Source: Clostridium sp. (GTDB taxonomy: Bacteria > Bacillota > Dethiobacteria > Dethiobacterales > Dethiobacteraceae). From it: DNA of 33,468 nucleotides. Below the pieces are notes generated by a model, which had not been told where the DNA came from, searched no databases, and saw only the letters and a list, made by a program, of their open reading frames with translations. The stretch covers positions 1 through 33,468 of the forward strand of contig JAGXRV010000090.1 of the NCBI GenBank assembly GCA_018335695.1. The letters are read 5' to 3'. Positions 1 through 9,569 of this stretch are shown here, one piece after another; positions within the stretch are counted from its first letter, which is position 1, and each line of letters opens with the position of its first letter. The translations under genes and the position numbers were made by a program.

Positions 1-165
1 AGGTGACAAGGGGACGGGGTTATTGACACATTCACAATTCTGCAAAAAAGTGGTATGGAGGCGTCGTTTGTGCCAAGAAGTACTCGGGAAAAGAGCAATC
101 GCAGGATTTGTCACATTATTTCAAGAGGAATAAAAATGTGTCAATAACCCCGTCCCCTTGTCACA
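1..165 (+). mobile_element. Internally deleted RAYT (REP-associated tyrosine transposase) mini-element
   Basis: The two ends are a near-perfect inverted repeat: GTGACAAGGGGACGGGG...TTGACACA at about 3-30 and its complement at about 137-164. Between them, a GTG at 70 lies behind GGAGG (57-61) and opens a frame reading VPRSTREKSNRR, then ICHIISRGI. This resembles the N-terminus of Y1/RAYT transposases (MPR..REKS..GIYHI..RGIN). The frame then runs straight into the right-hand repeat and stops. The element therefore keeps both ends and about 20 transposase codons, with the HUH and Tyr catalytic part lost, so it could move only in trans. The family assignment rests on remembered consensus, not a search. 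Confidence 0.65.
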
Positions 166-224
166 AAGAGGCACATTGCTTACAATTATAATGTAGCCAT
201 GAGTTCACATGAGGAGTGATTGCT

Positions 225-509
225 TTGTATAAACTAAGAGTTGGAATGCGAGAGGCAAAGGAGAACTTTAGCAGACTGGTTAATGAAGTGAAGAAGGGCA
301 CAGAAATCATTCTCACAGAAAGAGGCAAGCCTGTAGCTAGGTTAGCACCTATCAATGAAGAGTCTTTGTCTTTGGCATCCCGACTATCAAAACTTGAACA
401 TGCCGGCATGTTAGAGCCTGCAAATCGAGCAGGCTTAAAGCTGCCTTCACCTCTTCCTCTGTGCGGAGAAAAAGCACAAGCGTTCTTACAGGAGGATCGG
501 AACAGATGA
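225..509 (+). CDS. Phd/YefM-family antitoxin
   Basis: This is a small antitoxin of the prevent-host-death type, expected to neutralise the PIN toxin encoded next and to repress its own operon through an N-terminal DNA-binding fold. The hallmark stretch is GMREAKENFSRLVNEVKKG followed by EIILTERGKPVARLAPI, after which the C-terminus is variable and toxin-binding. A GTG at 216 is in frame, but it overlaps the GAGGAG ribosome site (211-216). The TTG at 225 has the right spacing (8 nt) and is preferred. A TATAAT box is at 187-192 with no good -35. The stop overlaps the toxin start as ATGA, typical of translational coupling. Confidence 0.85.
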   Translation: MYKLRVGMREAKENFSRLVNEVKKGTEIILTERGKPVARLAPINEESLSLASRLSKLEHAGMLEPANRAGLKLPSPLPLCGEKAQAFLQEDRNR

Positions 510-934
510 ACTCAAACAATGTTTCGGTCATTTACTGGGACAGTTCGGCGGTTCTCTCAACGCTGCTACTTGATAGCCATAGCGAGCAAGCGTTGCGCTA
601 TGCTGGCACTAACGCTATTCACCTGCTCTCCAGCTTGGCTTTGGCGGAAGCACATGCCGTTTTAAACAGAATTAAACGTGAACATGAGATGGCCGAAATA
701 TTAGTCGAAGCATCCCTCGAAGCTTTAAGCTCTGGTCCGTGGAGAAAGTTAAGAATTGACCCCGAAACAGCTGAAATAAAGAGGCTAGCCTCAAAGTGGC
801 CGCTGCGAGGAGCTGATCTCTGGCACCTGGCCACCGCAAAAACTTTGCAACGCGAGCTGCCAGAATTGTTGGTATTAACCTTTGATAAACTACTTTATCA
901 GGCATCTGTCGGAGAAAGTATAGCCTGCCAATAA
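506..934 (+). CDS. VapC-like PIN-domain ribonuclease toxin
   Basis: A 142-residue PIN-domain protein, probably a toxin RNase that cuts tRNA or mRNA when its antitoxin is lost. The four acidic positions of the PIN fold are all visible: Asp in IYWDSSAVL, Glu in LALAEAHAVL, Asp in GADLWHLATA and Asp in LTFDKLL. A longer frame begins at 461, but the ATG at 506 has AGGAGG at 490-495 and an ATGA overlap with the antitoxin, so it is the real start. Together with the preceding gene it forms an intact type II toxin-antitoxin pair. The exact VapC subgroup is not determined. Confidence 0.85.
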   Translation: MNSNNVSVIYWDSSAVLSTLLLDSHSEQALRYAGTNAIHLLSSLALAEAHAVLNRIKREHEMAEILVEASLEALSSGPWRKLRIDPETAEIKRLASKWPLRGADLWHLATAKTLQRELPELLVLTFDKLLYQASVGESIACQ

Positions 935-962
935 TTTTTTACGTCCACTTATCACGCATTTG

Positions 963-1364
963 TCACCCGGCAATTATTTTAACCAGAAAATTCCTCTCCC
1001 GCGGCCCGTCAAACTCACAAAAAAATATTGCCTGCCAAGCACCTAGTGCCAACTTCCCGCCAGCAACCGGAATCATCTGCGAAGCACCGACTATACCTGC
1101 CTTTATGTGTGCCGCTGAGTTTCCCTCACCGTGGCGAAATATTGGGTGCTCCCACGGGCAAAGCTGGTTCAGATAACGTAAAAAATCCCCGGATACTTCT
1201 GGGTCAGCACCTTCATTAACAGTTATTCCCGCCGTCGTATGAGGACAATACACAATAACAAGACCATCCCGCATTCCTGACTGCCTGATGGCCTCTCTAA
1301 CCTGCTCGGTTATATTAATCATCCCTGAACGGACTGTAGTGCGTATCGCGAATTTTTGCAGCAA
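963..1364 (-). CDS. yjbQ: YjbQ (UPF0047) family protein
   Basis: A full-length (133-residue) member of the YjbQ/UPF0047 family, small trimeric cytosolic proteins with reported thiamin-phosphate-synthase-like side activity and no firmly known main role. Conserved stretches are CPHTTAGITVNEGADPEV, HGEGNSAAHIKAGIVGAS and GAWQAIFFCEFDGPR, including the metal-binding-type His residues. The frame is open back to 1409, but a TTG at 1364 sits 7-8 nt after GGGGGAGGTGG and gives the usual family N-terminus (LQKFAIRT). A decayed second copy of this gene lies at 11596-11842. Confidence 0.85.
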   Translation of the reverse strand: MLQKFAIRTTVRSGMINITEQVREAIRQSGMRDGLVIVYCPHTTAGITVNEGADPEVSGDFLRYLNQLCPWEHPIFRHGEGNSAAHIKAGIVGASQMIPVAGGKLALGAWQAIFFCEFDGPRERNFLVKIIAG

Positions 1365-1494
1365 GCTTACCACCTCCCCCGAGATATACCGACAGATCTC
1401 AGCCGACAATGCTCTTGATAAACAGCGTGGGATGTCATTATTGTTTAGGGCTAAGTTTTCTTAAAAGCTGTCACCCCTTATTTCAAGCATCACT

Positions 1495-2541
1495 TTACTG
1501 ACTAACGGGTAGAAAACTGTCAAGTGTGGCGGTACGCGCAAGATTATCCCAAGTCACCTGCACACCTAATTTTTCTCCGAGAAAACGCACAGGAACAAAC
1601 GTGCGTCCATCCCTGACAACCGGGACAGTATCCATCATTTTCTGTTCTCCGTCAGCGATTACCTTCGAGCGCCCTTCGGAAAACAGCACCTTCCGTCCCT
1701 GCAATTCCACGGCAACCGTCCTTCCGGCACCATCCCAGTAGACACTCGCTCCCAAGGCCTCTGCGACGGCTCTTAGCGGTGCCATCAACCGGTTGTTGCT
1801 GTTGATATATGGTTCGACATCGAACAGCACCGGTGACCCATTAACGAGAACTCCAACCGTGTGCGGACTAGGTGACGTAAAAACCGGGCTGGTAACAAGC
1901 GGCTCCACATCCAATATTATTATTTCCCCTTCCCAATCGGCACGCAGTTGCCCGCTTTCCACAACCATCCTGACCTTATAGTGGCCGTCTCTTGCAACCT
2001 TAAACGGTAAGTCGGGAACGTTAATTATCAGTTCAACTGGGCTTATGTCGCGTCGCCTCTTGGAGACATCAACAAACCTCATCTGCAATTCCCTAAACTC
2101 TCGCTCTTCCTCTGCGGAGAAGGATATTCTTTCATCATTGCGAACCATAAGTATCGCTGCCCGTTGGCGGTAGCCGATCCACTTCCGGAAACTCTCCCGG
2201 TCAATCTCGTTATCCAGAGGAATAACCGGCATAGTCCTCTGTGGTTCGGGAACAAGCTTAAGCAAATCATTAGCATCAATCCTAAACTCAACCAAGCGGG
2301 CGGTTCCCGTACCTGTGCCAAAGCTGATTATCTGCAACGGGATTCTCCACTGGACGCCATCTAAGTCATAAGTCTGCATCTGGCTCCCAAGGATAAATAT
2401 TTCTGACTGACCCGTCTGCTCCGGCGACGAGAAAACAAGCCCCACAAGCGAGAACATCAGCACCAGGCAGCATAACGTCACGAAGACAATGCGGCCTCTT
2501 AGCGCATTTGGCTGCAACACGAATTTTTTCGCAGACACCAA
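1495..2541 (-). CDS. Stalk-domain (copper amine oxidase N1-like) exported protein
   Basis: A membrane-anchored or secreted protein of about 348 residues. A hydrophobic segment near the N-terminus (IVFVTLCCLVLMFSLVGLVF) serves as signal or anchor. A middle region of beta-rich sequence has no recognised family. The C-terminal part is a classic copper-amine-oxidase N1 stalk domain, with two repeats: VLVNGSPV...MAPLRAVAEALGASVYWD and the later RTFVPVRFLGEKLGVQVTWD. Such domains are common on the surface of clostridia and do not bind copper as a rule. GGGAGGG stands 9 nt before a TTG at 2541; an upstream ATG at 2586 lacks a ribosome site. The function of the middle part is unknown. Confidence 0.8.
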   Translation of the reverse strand: MVSAKKFVLQPNALRGRIVFVTLCCLVLMFSLVGLVFSSPEQTGQSEIFILGSQMQTYDLDGVQWRIPLQIISFGTGTGTARLVEFRIDANDLLKLVPEPQRTMPVIPLDNEIDRESFRKWIGYRQRAAILMVRNDERISFSAEEEREFRELQMRFVDVSKRRRDISPVELIINVPDLPFKVARDGHYKVRMVVESGQLRADWEGEIIILDVEPLVTSPVFTSPSPHTVGVLVNGSPVLFDVEPYINSNNRLMAPLRAVAEALGASVYWDGAGRTVAVELQGRKVLFSEGRSKVIADGEQKMMDTVPVVRDGRTFVPVRFLGEKLGVQVTWDNLARTATLDSFLPVSQ

Positions 2542-2624
2542 AACAACACTCCCTCCCAAAGATCTTGAGTTACCACTATTATACATCTCTCCTACTAAGA
2601 GGTGTCAACCCTCCACCGGAGAAA

Positions 2625-2755
2625 ACCACCCCGGCGCTTTGCGCCACCCCTCCACCGGAGGGGAATTACAATCATATCCCCTCTGCCAATGAATTCCTTC
2701 TCCTTCCGCCAAAAATTCCCCTCCTTTGGAGGGGTGCCCGATAGGGCGGGGTGGT
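2625..2755. repeat. REP-like palindromic repeat, composite inverted arms
   Basis: The left arm (about 2625-2667) reads CCACCCCGGCGCTTTGCGCC and then CCCCTCCACCGGAGGGGAATT in part. The right arm (about 2714-2755) is the reverse pattern, with AATTCCCCTCC, TTGGAGGGG and GGCGGGGTGGT. Each arm is itself a hairpin. The same arms enclose a DUF559 gene scrap at 13838-14035, so this is probably a non-coding derivative of the same element family. Confidence 0.7.
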
Positions 2756-2780
2756 CACATACCGCTACAAAAATTCACAT

Positions 2781-2824
2781 ACATAATAATAAAAAACAAC
2801 GAGGGAATCTGATCCCCCGTTGTT
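2781..2824 (-). terminator. Rho-independent terminator of katG
   Basis: On the minus strand AACAACG..GGG pairs with CCC..CGTTGTT around an 8-nt loop and is followed by TTTTTTATTATTAT. It lies about 110 nt past the katG stop. Confidence 0.8.
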
Positions 2825-2932
2825 CGTCTAATTGTCATATGCGACTGCACATAAGGTAAGGAATACCGAAAACTACAGTGCAAACTTCTCAGAGCCAAAA
2901 AGAATAGCAAGAAACACTCTTTTCATTATATA

Positions 2933-5101
<2,169 letters not shown>

Positions 5102-5110
5102 TTACCTCCT

Positions 5111-5125
5111 TATTAATAATTATAC
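5111..5125 (-). promoter_or_regulatory. Candidate PerR box and -10 region of katG
   Basis: GTATAATTATTAATA on the minus strand matches 12 of 14 defined positions of the PerR consensus TTATAATnATTATAA. It overlaps a TATAAT (5119-5124) directly before the katG ribosome site. A second TATAAT lies at 5129-5134, but no -35 is well spaced for either. The AT-rich context raises the chance of a random match. Confidence 0.45.
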
Positions 5126-5193
5126 TTGATTATAATCTACCATTTATAGTCAAAGCCGTCAAGCCGGTTTTCAAGCTTGATTTTCCAACTACA

Positions 5194-6573
5194 CTATACT
5201 CCGTCGCTTTCAAGCGAGTATCCGGCCGCAACCCAGGCATTGATGCCGCCAAGCACGTTCACAAGATGCCTGAACCCTCTTTGCTGCAAGAGGCTGGCAG
5301 CAGTCATCGAGCGATTGCCGGTGCCACAAAACAAGTAAAGCGGTTTATCCTTATCCCACTCATCGTAACGTTGACGAGTTTCCGGCATAGGAACAAGCGT
5401 TGTTCCCTTGATGAAGCCTTTCCTATGCTCACGCGCATCTCTGTTGTCAAGCACTGTGAATGCATCTTCAACAAGTACATCCTTCAGCTGATGTACCGAG
5501 ATTGTTGCGATACTGTCAACAGGTTGTCCTGAATTGACCCAGCTTTCAATGCCTCCTGTTAGAAATCCGTGGATGCCGTCAAGTCCTACGTTATAAAGCG
5601 TCTTCTTGATTGAGGATAAGTCTCCCTCAGTTTCCATAACCAGGATCACACTGTCTTGCGGTGGGATTATCCAGCCGGCAAAAGTGGCTAAATTGCTATA
5701 TTTGCTGATGCTGTAGGAGCCGGGAATATGAGCCGCCGCGAAAGAGTGGTAGGAGCGGGTATCGAGCACACTATAACCTTTGCCCATAGTCATCTTAGCT
5801 AGCTCACCCGACTGTATAGCCTTGATCGGAGGCAACTCGTCAAGCAGAGCCGGCCCTGTACGGTTAGTCTCAGAGCAACGGGCAAAATGATCCGGTGCTG
5901 CCGGCATATCCGCTAAAATATCCTTCTTGAAATCCTCAAGATTTTTGTACTGCATAGCATAATTTAGGCGTTTTTCTGTGCCGAGAGTGCTCGAGAGTTT
6001 TGCTGAAAGGGTTCTGCCGCAGAGCGAACCCATTCCGTGTGCCGGGTAAATCTCCAAATGGTCGGGGAGTTCTTTTAAACGCTTAAGGCTGTTGAAAAGC
6101 TTCTCTGCCAGTTCTTCCTCCCGATTCGGGAACAGATCAGGCCGCCCAACATCGCCTACCAGCAAAGTATCCCCGACGAATACTAACACCGGTTCCTCGC
6201 CCCTAGCTAAATCGGTGACCACAAAAACGGTGCAGTCCGGCGTGTGGCCAGGTGTTTCCAGCATCTTAAAGCGCAACCGTCCGACTGTAAACTCTTCCCC
6301 ATCAGTCAATGAGTGGTGCGGAAAAGTGCAGTTGCCGACCTTTCCGGCATATATTTCAGCTCCGGTTGCTTTTGCCAGCTCCATGTGGCCGGAAACAAAA
6401 TCTGCATGCAGGTGGGTCTCAATAACGGCCACGATATCCATGCCAAACTCTTTGGCCTTATCAATGTATTGTTCGACGTTACGCACCGGATCTACGACAA
6501 CGCATTTCCCGCTGCTACCGATTACATACGAACACTGGGCAATGCCGGGAGTGTAAATTTGGGCTAAATGCAA
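5194..6573 (-). CDS. CstB-like persulfide dioxygenase with two rhodanese domains
   Basis: A 459-residue cytosolic protein that likely oxidises glutathione-type or other low-molecular-weight persulfides to sulfite and passes sulfane sulfur on. The N-terminal metallo-beta-lactamase domain has THLHAD (His54, His56, Asp58), His63, TPGH (His110), GDT (Asp135) and AHGMGSLCG (His179, Cys185). The first rhodanese domain lacks a catalytic Cys; the second has the active loop FCGTGNRS (Cys416). This MBL, pseudo-rhodanese, rhodanese order is that of CstB. The start is a TTG at 6573 placed 7 nt after GGAGGG; the frame runs open to 6675 without a ribosome site. Next to katG, it suggests a sulfur and oxygen stress patch. 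Confidence 0.88.
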   Translation of the reverse strand: MHLAQIYTPGIAQCSYVIGSSGKCVVVDPVRNVEQYIDKAKEFGMDIVAVIETHLHADFVSGHMELAKATGAEIYAGKVGNCTFPHHSLTDGEEFTVGRLRFKMLETPGHTPDCTVFVVTDLARGEEPVLVFVGDTLLVGDVGRPDLFPNREEELAEKLFNSLKRLKELPDHLEIYPAHGMGSLCGRTLSAKLSSTLGTEKRLNYAMQYKNLEDFKKDILADMPAAPDHFARCSETNRTGPALLDELPPIKAIQSGELAKMTMGKGYSVLDTRSYHSFAAAHIPGSYSISKYSNLATFAGWIIPPQDSVILVMETEGDLSSIKKTLYNVGLDGIHGFLTGGIESWVNSGQPVDSIATISVHQLKDVLVEDAFTVLDNRDAREHRKGFIKGTTLVPMPETRQRYDEWDKDKPLYLFCGTGNRSMTAASLLQQRGFRHLVNVLGGINAWVAAGYSLESDGV

Positions 6574-6950
6574 ACATGCTCCCTCCGTTTCTTTTACAGG
6601 TAGTTTCTTAAAAAGCAAAAAACATTTTACGTTACTTTTGTTGCTACCATTAAAATCTAAATATATTTTCAACAAGATACCGCAAACATTACTGTGACGT
6701 ACCGCTCAGCTTCTTCGATTTCGGCGAGAACCAGAACACCGTAATAAAGAGACACAAAAAATGTGTCACTTGCCCCGTCCCCTTGACACGCGCTTGACAC
6801 ATTTAATGTGGATATAAAGGTTCAACCAACAGCAACCTCCGCAAACCAGTTGCCGAAATCAATCCCGGCAATTTTTCTATCCCTGTACAGAGAACCTAAC
6901 ATAGTGATGATACTCAAGGTGTTTGTCGCACTGCAATCTGCCGATCTTCA
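6574..6950. other. Intergenic region with a RAYT-type end and no clear gene
   Basis: Apart from the repeat at 6751-6789, I see no supported gene. A short minus-strand frame around 6820-6925 reads SLYRDRKIAGIDFGNWFAEVAVG and then stops. It has no ribosome site and I cannot place it in a family; it may be a gene scrap. Confidence 0.5.
6751..6789 (+). repeat. Solo RAYT-type end repeat
   Basis: GACACAAAAAATGTGTCACT then TGCCCCGTCCCCTTGACAC matches the right end of the mini-element at 1-165, in the same orientation, with TTGCC replacing ATAACC. There is no partner end or transposase nearby. Confidence 0.65.
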
Positions 6951-6951
6951 A

Positions 6952-6994
6952 AATAAACCCACCCGCCGATAAAAATCTTTTTATCAATGGGTGG
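6952..6994 (-). terminator. Terminator after the Rpn-family gene
   Basis: CCACCC/GGGTGG closes over an inner 8-bp stem GATAAAAA/TTTTTATC. On the minus strand the hairpin is followed by GTTTATTTT. It lies about 70 nt beyond the gene's stop. Confidence 0.65.
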
Positions 6995-7064
6995 TAGATT
7001 CCCGAGCCACCAGCATGCCACTGCTATCAAACAGCACAGCCGTTTCGCCATCGTTCCAAAAAGG

Positions 7065-7988
7065 TCACTGTTGCAACTCTTTCTGCATCTCCAGCAGCTC
7101 TTCTTTGCTTAGACCAGTAATTTTCATGACAAAATCCAGGGACGCACCTTCTTTTAGAGCTGTCAAAGCGACTTCCCTAGCTTTTGCTCTTATGCCTTCC
7201 TTCATGCCTTCCTTCATGCCTTCCTTCATGCCTTCTTCTCTGCCTTTTTCGTGATAAGACGTGGTGATTTCCATGAAATATCTCACCTCCTCGGGTTTAA
7301 GTTCACGGGGCAGACGTTGCCGGTACTCTTCTTCTTCCGCCTTGTTCAGCTTCAGATAGGTTTCAAAAAAGGCGGTCAACAGGGTATTGCGGGCCAAGTC
7401 CAGCCGCATATGCGCCAGCATCCGGGTAAATTCAATTTTCACGTTTACTCTTTCCGTTTTGTTGTAGTTCATCTTGCTCATCAGGGCGGCGGCAGCGGGA
7501 TTGCCGCTTTGCACGTACTTCCGCCAGGGTTCTTTACTGAGTTGAACTTTGAGAAAACGAAATTCCAAGACATCCAAGAAGGAGAAACCAATCCTGAAAC
7601 AATCTTCTTCTTCAACAGCGGCGTCATGGGCGTACACGACGATAGGCAGGATTTTTTGCTGGTACTTTTCGTAGAGCCGGGCGAAGTATTTGAACATTCT
7701 CCGGTTGTAGTCCGGCAGCCGCTGCGACTGGTTCTCTACGTGAATCAGAATTAGGCCTTCTTCGCCTTTGAGGCGGGTTTCCACCAGGATGTCCACCACG
7801 TGCTTTTCCTGGTCCAAAACGTCGGTGATAACCTCCTGGGAGCGAAATTCCAGATGCTCCCGTTCCATCAGCCGGCTGACCTGCGGGAAAAAGAGGTCAA
7901 TAAAGTCAGCGAAAAAGGTTTCCAACAGGAGCTTGAACAGCTCGTCGTGTTTATCGTGCGGGACTTGCTCCGAGCTTTTTAATTCCAA
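7065..7988 (-). CDS. Rpn-family PD-(D/E)XK nuclease / putative transposase
   Basis: A 307-residue member of the Rpn (recombination-promoting nuclease, formerly 'PDDEXK transposase') family, single-gene nucleases thought to promote RecA-independent recombination or to act as toxins. The nuclease core shows Asp67 (VVDILVE) and Glu85-x-Gln87 in LIHVENQSQ, the variant seen in this family. The C-terminus has the typical variable EGMKEGMKEG repeats and ends in a GLSKEELLEMQKEL helix. The start is a TTG at 7988 behind AGGAGGAGGGG. The gene lies directly after a truncated hicA. It is probably intact, but its role in the host is unknown. Confidence 0.85.
   Translation of the reverse strand: MELKSSEQVPHDKHDELFKLLLETFFADFIDLFFPQVSRLMEREHLEFRSQEVITDVLDQEKHVVDILVETRLKGEEGLILIHVENQSQRLPDYNRRMFKYFARLYEKYQQKILPIVVYAHDAAVEEEDCFRIGFSFLDVLEFRFLKVQLSKEPWRKYVQSGNPAAAALMSKMNYNKTERVNVKIEFTRMLAHMRLDLARNTLLTAFFETYLKLNKAEEEEYRQRLPRELKPEEVRYFMEITTSYHEKGREEGMKEGMKEGMKEGIRAKAREVALTALKEGASLDFVMKITGLSKEELLEMQKELQQ
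7192..7239. repeat. 12-bp tandem repeat inside the Rpn-family gene
   Basis: ATGCCTTCCTTC is repeated three times exactly (7192-7227), plus a fourth degenerate copy. It encodes the EGMK repeats. In-frame 12-bp units can vary in number without breaking the gene. Confidence 0.9.
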
Positions 7989-8016
7989 GGTTCCCCTCCT
8001 CCTACCTGCTTTTATT

Positions 8017-8139
8017 TTACACCAGGTCTACGGCGGCGGCAATGAGATTATCCCATAACGTTGTAAGCAGGCGCGTCGTAGCATTGACCCAGAAATTAAG
8101 ACAGCGAAAGCGATGATTTGCACCCGGGAATTTAGGCAT
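8017..8139 (-). pseudogene. hicA: hicA toxin remnant (first codons only)
   Basis: An ATG at 8139 overlaps the end of hicB (ATGCCTAA) and begins MPKFPGANH. This closely matches the usual HicA N-terminus of this subfamily (MPKIPGINH...). After about nine codons the sequence turns into unrelated RFRCLNFWVN... and stops at codon 41. The dsRNA-binding fold and the catalytic His are gone, so no toxin can be made. The break lies between hicB and the Rpn-family gene. Confidence 0.6.
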
Positions 8140-8332
8140 TAGCTATTTCTACATAACGAGAATCTTTGTCTTTAGTCAATTCGTCCACAGTTTCCAAATA
8201 TAACTGTATGGCATCTTTAATGCTTTCGAGAGCCTCTGCCTCTGTTTCACCCTGTGACCAGCAACCAGGCAGACCAGGAACCCAGATATAATAACCTTCT
8301 TCTGTTTTTTTTAGATTCACCTTATATCTCAT
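8132..8332 (-). CDS. hicB: HicB-family antitoxin (orphaned)
   Basis: A 66-residue HicB antitoxin of the short type: YKVNLKKTEEGYYIWVPGLPG, then CWSQGETEAEALESIKDAI. It would bind and block HicA, an mRNA interferase. The ATG at 8332 has GGAGGTGCGTT in front; the frame is open further upstream to 8395 without a ribosome site. Its partner hicA is only a stub (8017-8139), so the antitoxin is now without a local target. It may persist as a passive gene or protect against a HicA encoded elsewhere. Confidence 0.85.
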   Translation of the reverse strand: MRYKVNLKKTEEGYYIWVPGLPGCWSQGETEAEALESIKDAIQLYLETVDELTKDKDSRYVEIANA

Positions 8333-8487
8333 AACGCACCTCCAACTGCGACAGGATAAGCTGGATTCAACATTAGGCATCATCCGCATCCACAACCTCT
8401 ATTTGAGTTATACAGACAAAGCATAAAGGTCAGCTTCCCAGGGTGATAACTGAGCCCCGTCACTGTCAGCACCAGCAATTCTGCCTT

Positions 8488-9351
8488 TCAAAGATATCGG
8501 TCTGTAAGGTATGATACATATTTTTTGTGCTGTTTCCTGTGCTGCGCAATATTTACTATTAATTCTTGATATGTTATCGAGTGAAATAAAACACCTTCAG
8601 AGCATACTATGTCAGAGAATTCCTTAAGCTCTTGTCGATGCGTAAAACTAGGTTCTCCAAATGCGTCATACCATAGATAGAGAAAGCGGTAACGAGAATG
8701 TCCTAACTTGCGATTCAATCCGAGAATGTGTTTGATAAGTTGCGCTGCATGGAGATACTTATAACGCCTATCAACTGGTGATATGGCCTGTGCAAGACGC
8801 TTAACAGAAGGCAATTTATCCCATTTTTTGTCATCAATAAGGTATTTTGGGTCAAGCCCTCCATGCTTACGAGTAGAATAGGTTTCGGTAAATTTGCATT
8901 CTATAGCAAAATCCTTGGATTTGTGAGGTGGTGAACGAAAAAACAATACATCAAGATTCGGGGAATACTGAAAACAATCATCAATTGAAAATTTCTGCTC
9001 AAATTTTATTTCTCCAAATAATTGACTACCTGCACGCGAAAGGCCGCAAGCCGAAAACAACAATGACAAATCAGGTGCGTTTCGCCAGTAATCGAACAGG
9101 TTAACAGCAAGTGCAGCTGACGAGTGTAGAGCTTGAATTTTAGCTGGTTGCCCCGCCTTGCTTTTTGACTCGCCCCCATCTCCATCTTCAAGTTCCTTTT
9201 TTGATTTTGCATCGAGGGGTTGAAACAAATTGTCCTCAATTTTTGTTGTATAGACTTTGCGGCCTCTGTCTCCGGCACTACCGATTAGTTCTATTCCCTT
9301 GTTTTTTGCCCATTCAATTTGCTTGGCAATTATCTGCTCGGTAACATTCAA
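8488..9351 (-). CDS. Putative PD-(D/E)XK restriction-type endonuclease
   Basis: A protein of about 287 residues that resembles the PGN_0703-type putative restriction endonucleases. The key stretch is SPNLDVLFF followed about 15 residues later by DFAIECKFTETY, giving an Asp134...Glu151-x-Lys153 nuclease core. The N-terminal part is charged and has no named domain. No methyltransferase or specificity subunit is adjacent, so if it is a restriction enzyme its protection is unknown; a methyl-directed (type IV-like) role or genome defence by another route is possible. The TTG at 9351 has AAAGGAG 8 nt upstream; an ATG at 9372 is in frame but lacks a site. The family name is from memory. Confidence 0.6.
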   Translation of the reverse strand: MNVTEQIIAKQIEWAKNKGIELIGSAGDRGRKVYTTKIEDNLFQPLDAKSKKELEDGDGGESKSKAGQPAKIQALHSSAALAVNLFDYWRNAPDLSLLFSACGLSRAGSQLFGEIKFEQKFSIDDCFQYSPNLDVLFFRSPPHKSKDFAIECKFTETYSTRKHGGLDPKYLIDDKKWDKLPSVKRLAQAISPVDRRYKYLHAAQLIKHILGLNRKLGHSRYRFLYLWYDAFGEPSFTHRQELKEFSDIVCSEGVLFHSITYQELIVNIAQHRKQHKKYVSYLTDRYL

Positions 9352-9426
9352 GACAGTTTCTCCTTTCGGCATAACGATATCTTTGGAGCACGGCCTTTAA
9401 GTCTCATTAGCGCTGGTAAACTGATC

Positions 9427-9513
9427 CTAGCTGTATTTGCCTTCTCTTAACAGTATCTCACCACCTTCGATATCGTCATCCGCAAAGTCAAACCAGTTGT
9501 TCGGGTACTTCAT
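9427..9513 (-). CDS. Hypothetical 28-residue peptide
   Basis: A short frame MKYPNNWFDFADDDIEGG... ends in LLREGKYS. It starts with ATG 7-8 nt after AGGCAGGG and is acidic. I do not recognise it. It could be a small protein or the head of a lost gene. It lies between the PIN gene and the endonuclease, on the same strand as both. Confidence 0.3.
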   Translation of the reverse strand: MKYPNNWFDFADDDIEGGEILLREGKYS

Positions 9514-9569
9514 ACAGCACCCTGCCTTTCTTTAAAACTTCCTCCAAAAATAGCGCTTCATACCACTAT

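Noticed and set aside
158-192. TTGTCA and TATAAT as a promoter for the Phd/VapC pair
   Set aside because: The spacer is 23 nt, too long; only the -10 is plausible.
2608-2860. Short plus-strand frames before katG
   Set aside because: They are products of the REP-like palindrome and the katG terminator, with no ribosome site.
7251-7754. Plus-strand open frame opposite the Rpn-family gene
   Set aside because: No ribosome site or recognisable family; the minus strand carries the nuclease motifs.
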